A stretch of 8,412 bases of DNA from Dehalococcoidia bacterium (GTDB lineage: Bacteria; Chloroflexota; Dehalococcoidia; Dehalococcoidales; CSSed11-197). Positions 6,693-8,412 of this stretch are shown piece by piece. Position 1 is the stretch's first letter. Each line of letters starts with the position of its first letter. Location: NCBI GenBank assembly GCA_003563865.1, contig PWTP01000140.1, positions 1 to 8,412 of the forward strand. Reading direction: 5' to 3'. The notes under the pieces were generated by a model. That model worked only from the letters and a program-made list of their open reading frames with translations, was not told the DNA's origin and searched no databases. Position numbers and translations under genes: made by a program.

Positions 6693-8230
<1,538 letters not shown>

Positions 8231-8234
8231 ATAA

Positions 8235-8241
8235 CCCTCCC
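8235..8241 (-). promoter_or_regulatory. Shine-Dalgarno site fixing the TTG start of the R3H ATPase gene
   Basis: The minus strand reads GGGAGGG at 8241-8235, followed after four nt by TTG at 8230-8228. An in-frame TAA at 8245-8243 rules out a longer protein. The first in-frame internal Met is residue 38, which would remove a well-formed N-terminal helix. Confidence 0.75.
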
Positions 8242-8366
8242 TTTAAACATAATAAGCCTATCAACCCTTAATAATGGTTATTCCCCGTTCGGCCTTAATA
8301 TGAAGGTACCGGGCGAGCCCCTTTTATTTCCACGGGCTGATTTCCTCTAATTTTACTGCTGATACT

Positions 8367-8395
8367 ATTTTATATGCTATTTAAACTGTAATCAA
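8367..8395 (-). promoter_or_regulatory. Candidate sigma70-type promoter for the R3H-tmk-mnmA-rnhB-yraN-thiE operon
   Basis: On the minus strand TTGATT (8395-8390, 4 of 6 to consensus) is followed after exactly 17 nt by TAAAAT (8372-8367, 5 of 6). The surrounding DNA is A/T-rich. Transcription would start near 8360, giving a leader of about 130 nt before the TTG start. The leader contains only short inverted repeats and no riboswitch I recognise. No other promoter of similar quality was seen between the operon genes, which are too tightly packed to need one. Confidence 0.5.
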
Positions 8396-8412
8396 GGGAT
8401 TTCAAGCCGCTG

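Noticed and set aside
8316..8338. AGCCC...GGGCT hairpin in the operon leader as a regulatory element
   Set aside because: It is a 5-bp stem with a 13-nt loop, too weak to separate from chance. No riboswitch core was recognised in the leader.

Overview
This window is an ordinary, densely packed bacterial housekeeping region. It shows no mobile element, CRISPR array, rRNA, tRNA or phage signature. Moderate GC, Shine-Dalgarno sites of the AGGAGG type, a K+-dependent-type membrane pyrophosphatase, a ThiD2-ThiE fusion and a Ycf45/R3H-type ATPase heading a tmk-mnmA-rnhB-yraN run all suggest a strict anaerobe. My best guess is the Dehalococcoidia (Chloroflexota). That placement rests on remembered family flavour and gene order, not on a search.

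Layout, left to right. Positions 1-188 hold no complete gene. A leftward gene may start at 49, with a TTGACA-type promoter at 70-99. At 189-821 a rightward gene encodes a complete metallo-beta-lactamase-fold hydrolase. Everything else is on the minus strand. Read in transcription order from the right it is: a candidate promoter (8367-8395) and a leader of about 130 nt; the R3H/AAA ATPase (8230-6689); thymidylate kinase (6692-6060); MnmA tRNA 2-thiouridylase (6058-5027); RNase HII (5024-4383); a YraN/UPF0102 nuclease-fold protein (4393-4019); a ThiD2-ThiE-like fusion (3995-2913); a perfect 13-bp stem-loop (2866-2903); and the membrane pyrophosphatase HppA (2838-805). The HppA gene ends inside the 3' end of the rightward hydrolase gene.

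The first five minus-strand genes overlap or lie 1-2 nt apart (-4, +1, +2, -11), so they are almost certainly one translationally coupled operon. ThiE follows after 23 nt. HppA follows after 74 nt with the stem-loop in between, so it may be only partly co-transcribed. The functional theme is nucleotide and nucleic-acid maintenance: dTTP supply, wobble-uridine thiolation, removal of ribonucleotides from DNA, and an unassigned nuclease-fold protein. Pyrophosphate recovery by HppA sits at the end.

I found no convincing new multi-gene system. The points most worth a second look are: a thiamine-phosphate-synthase domain that has lost most of its signature catalytic residues; an RNase HII with GRA in place of GRG; the thiE-hppA stem-loop; a three-cysteine MnmA; and the uncharacterised R3H ATPase leading the operon.
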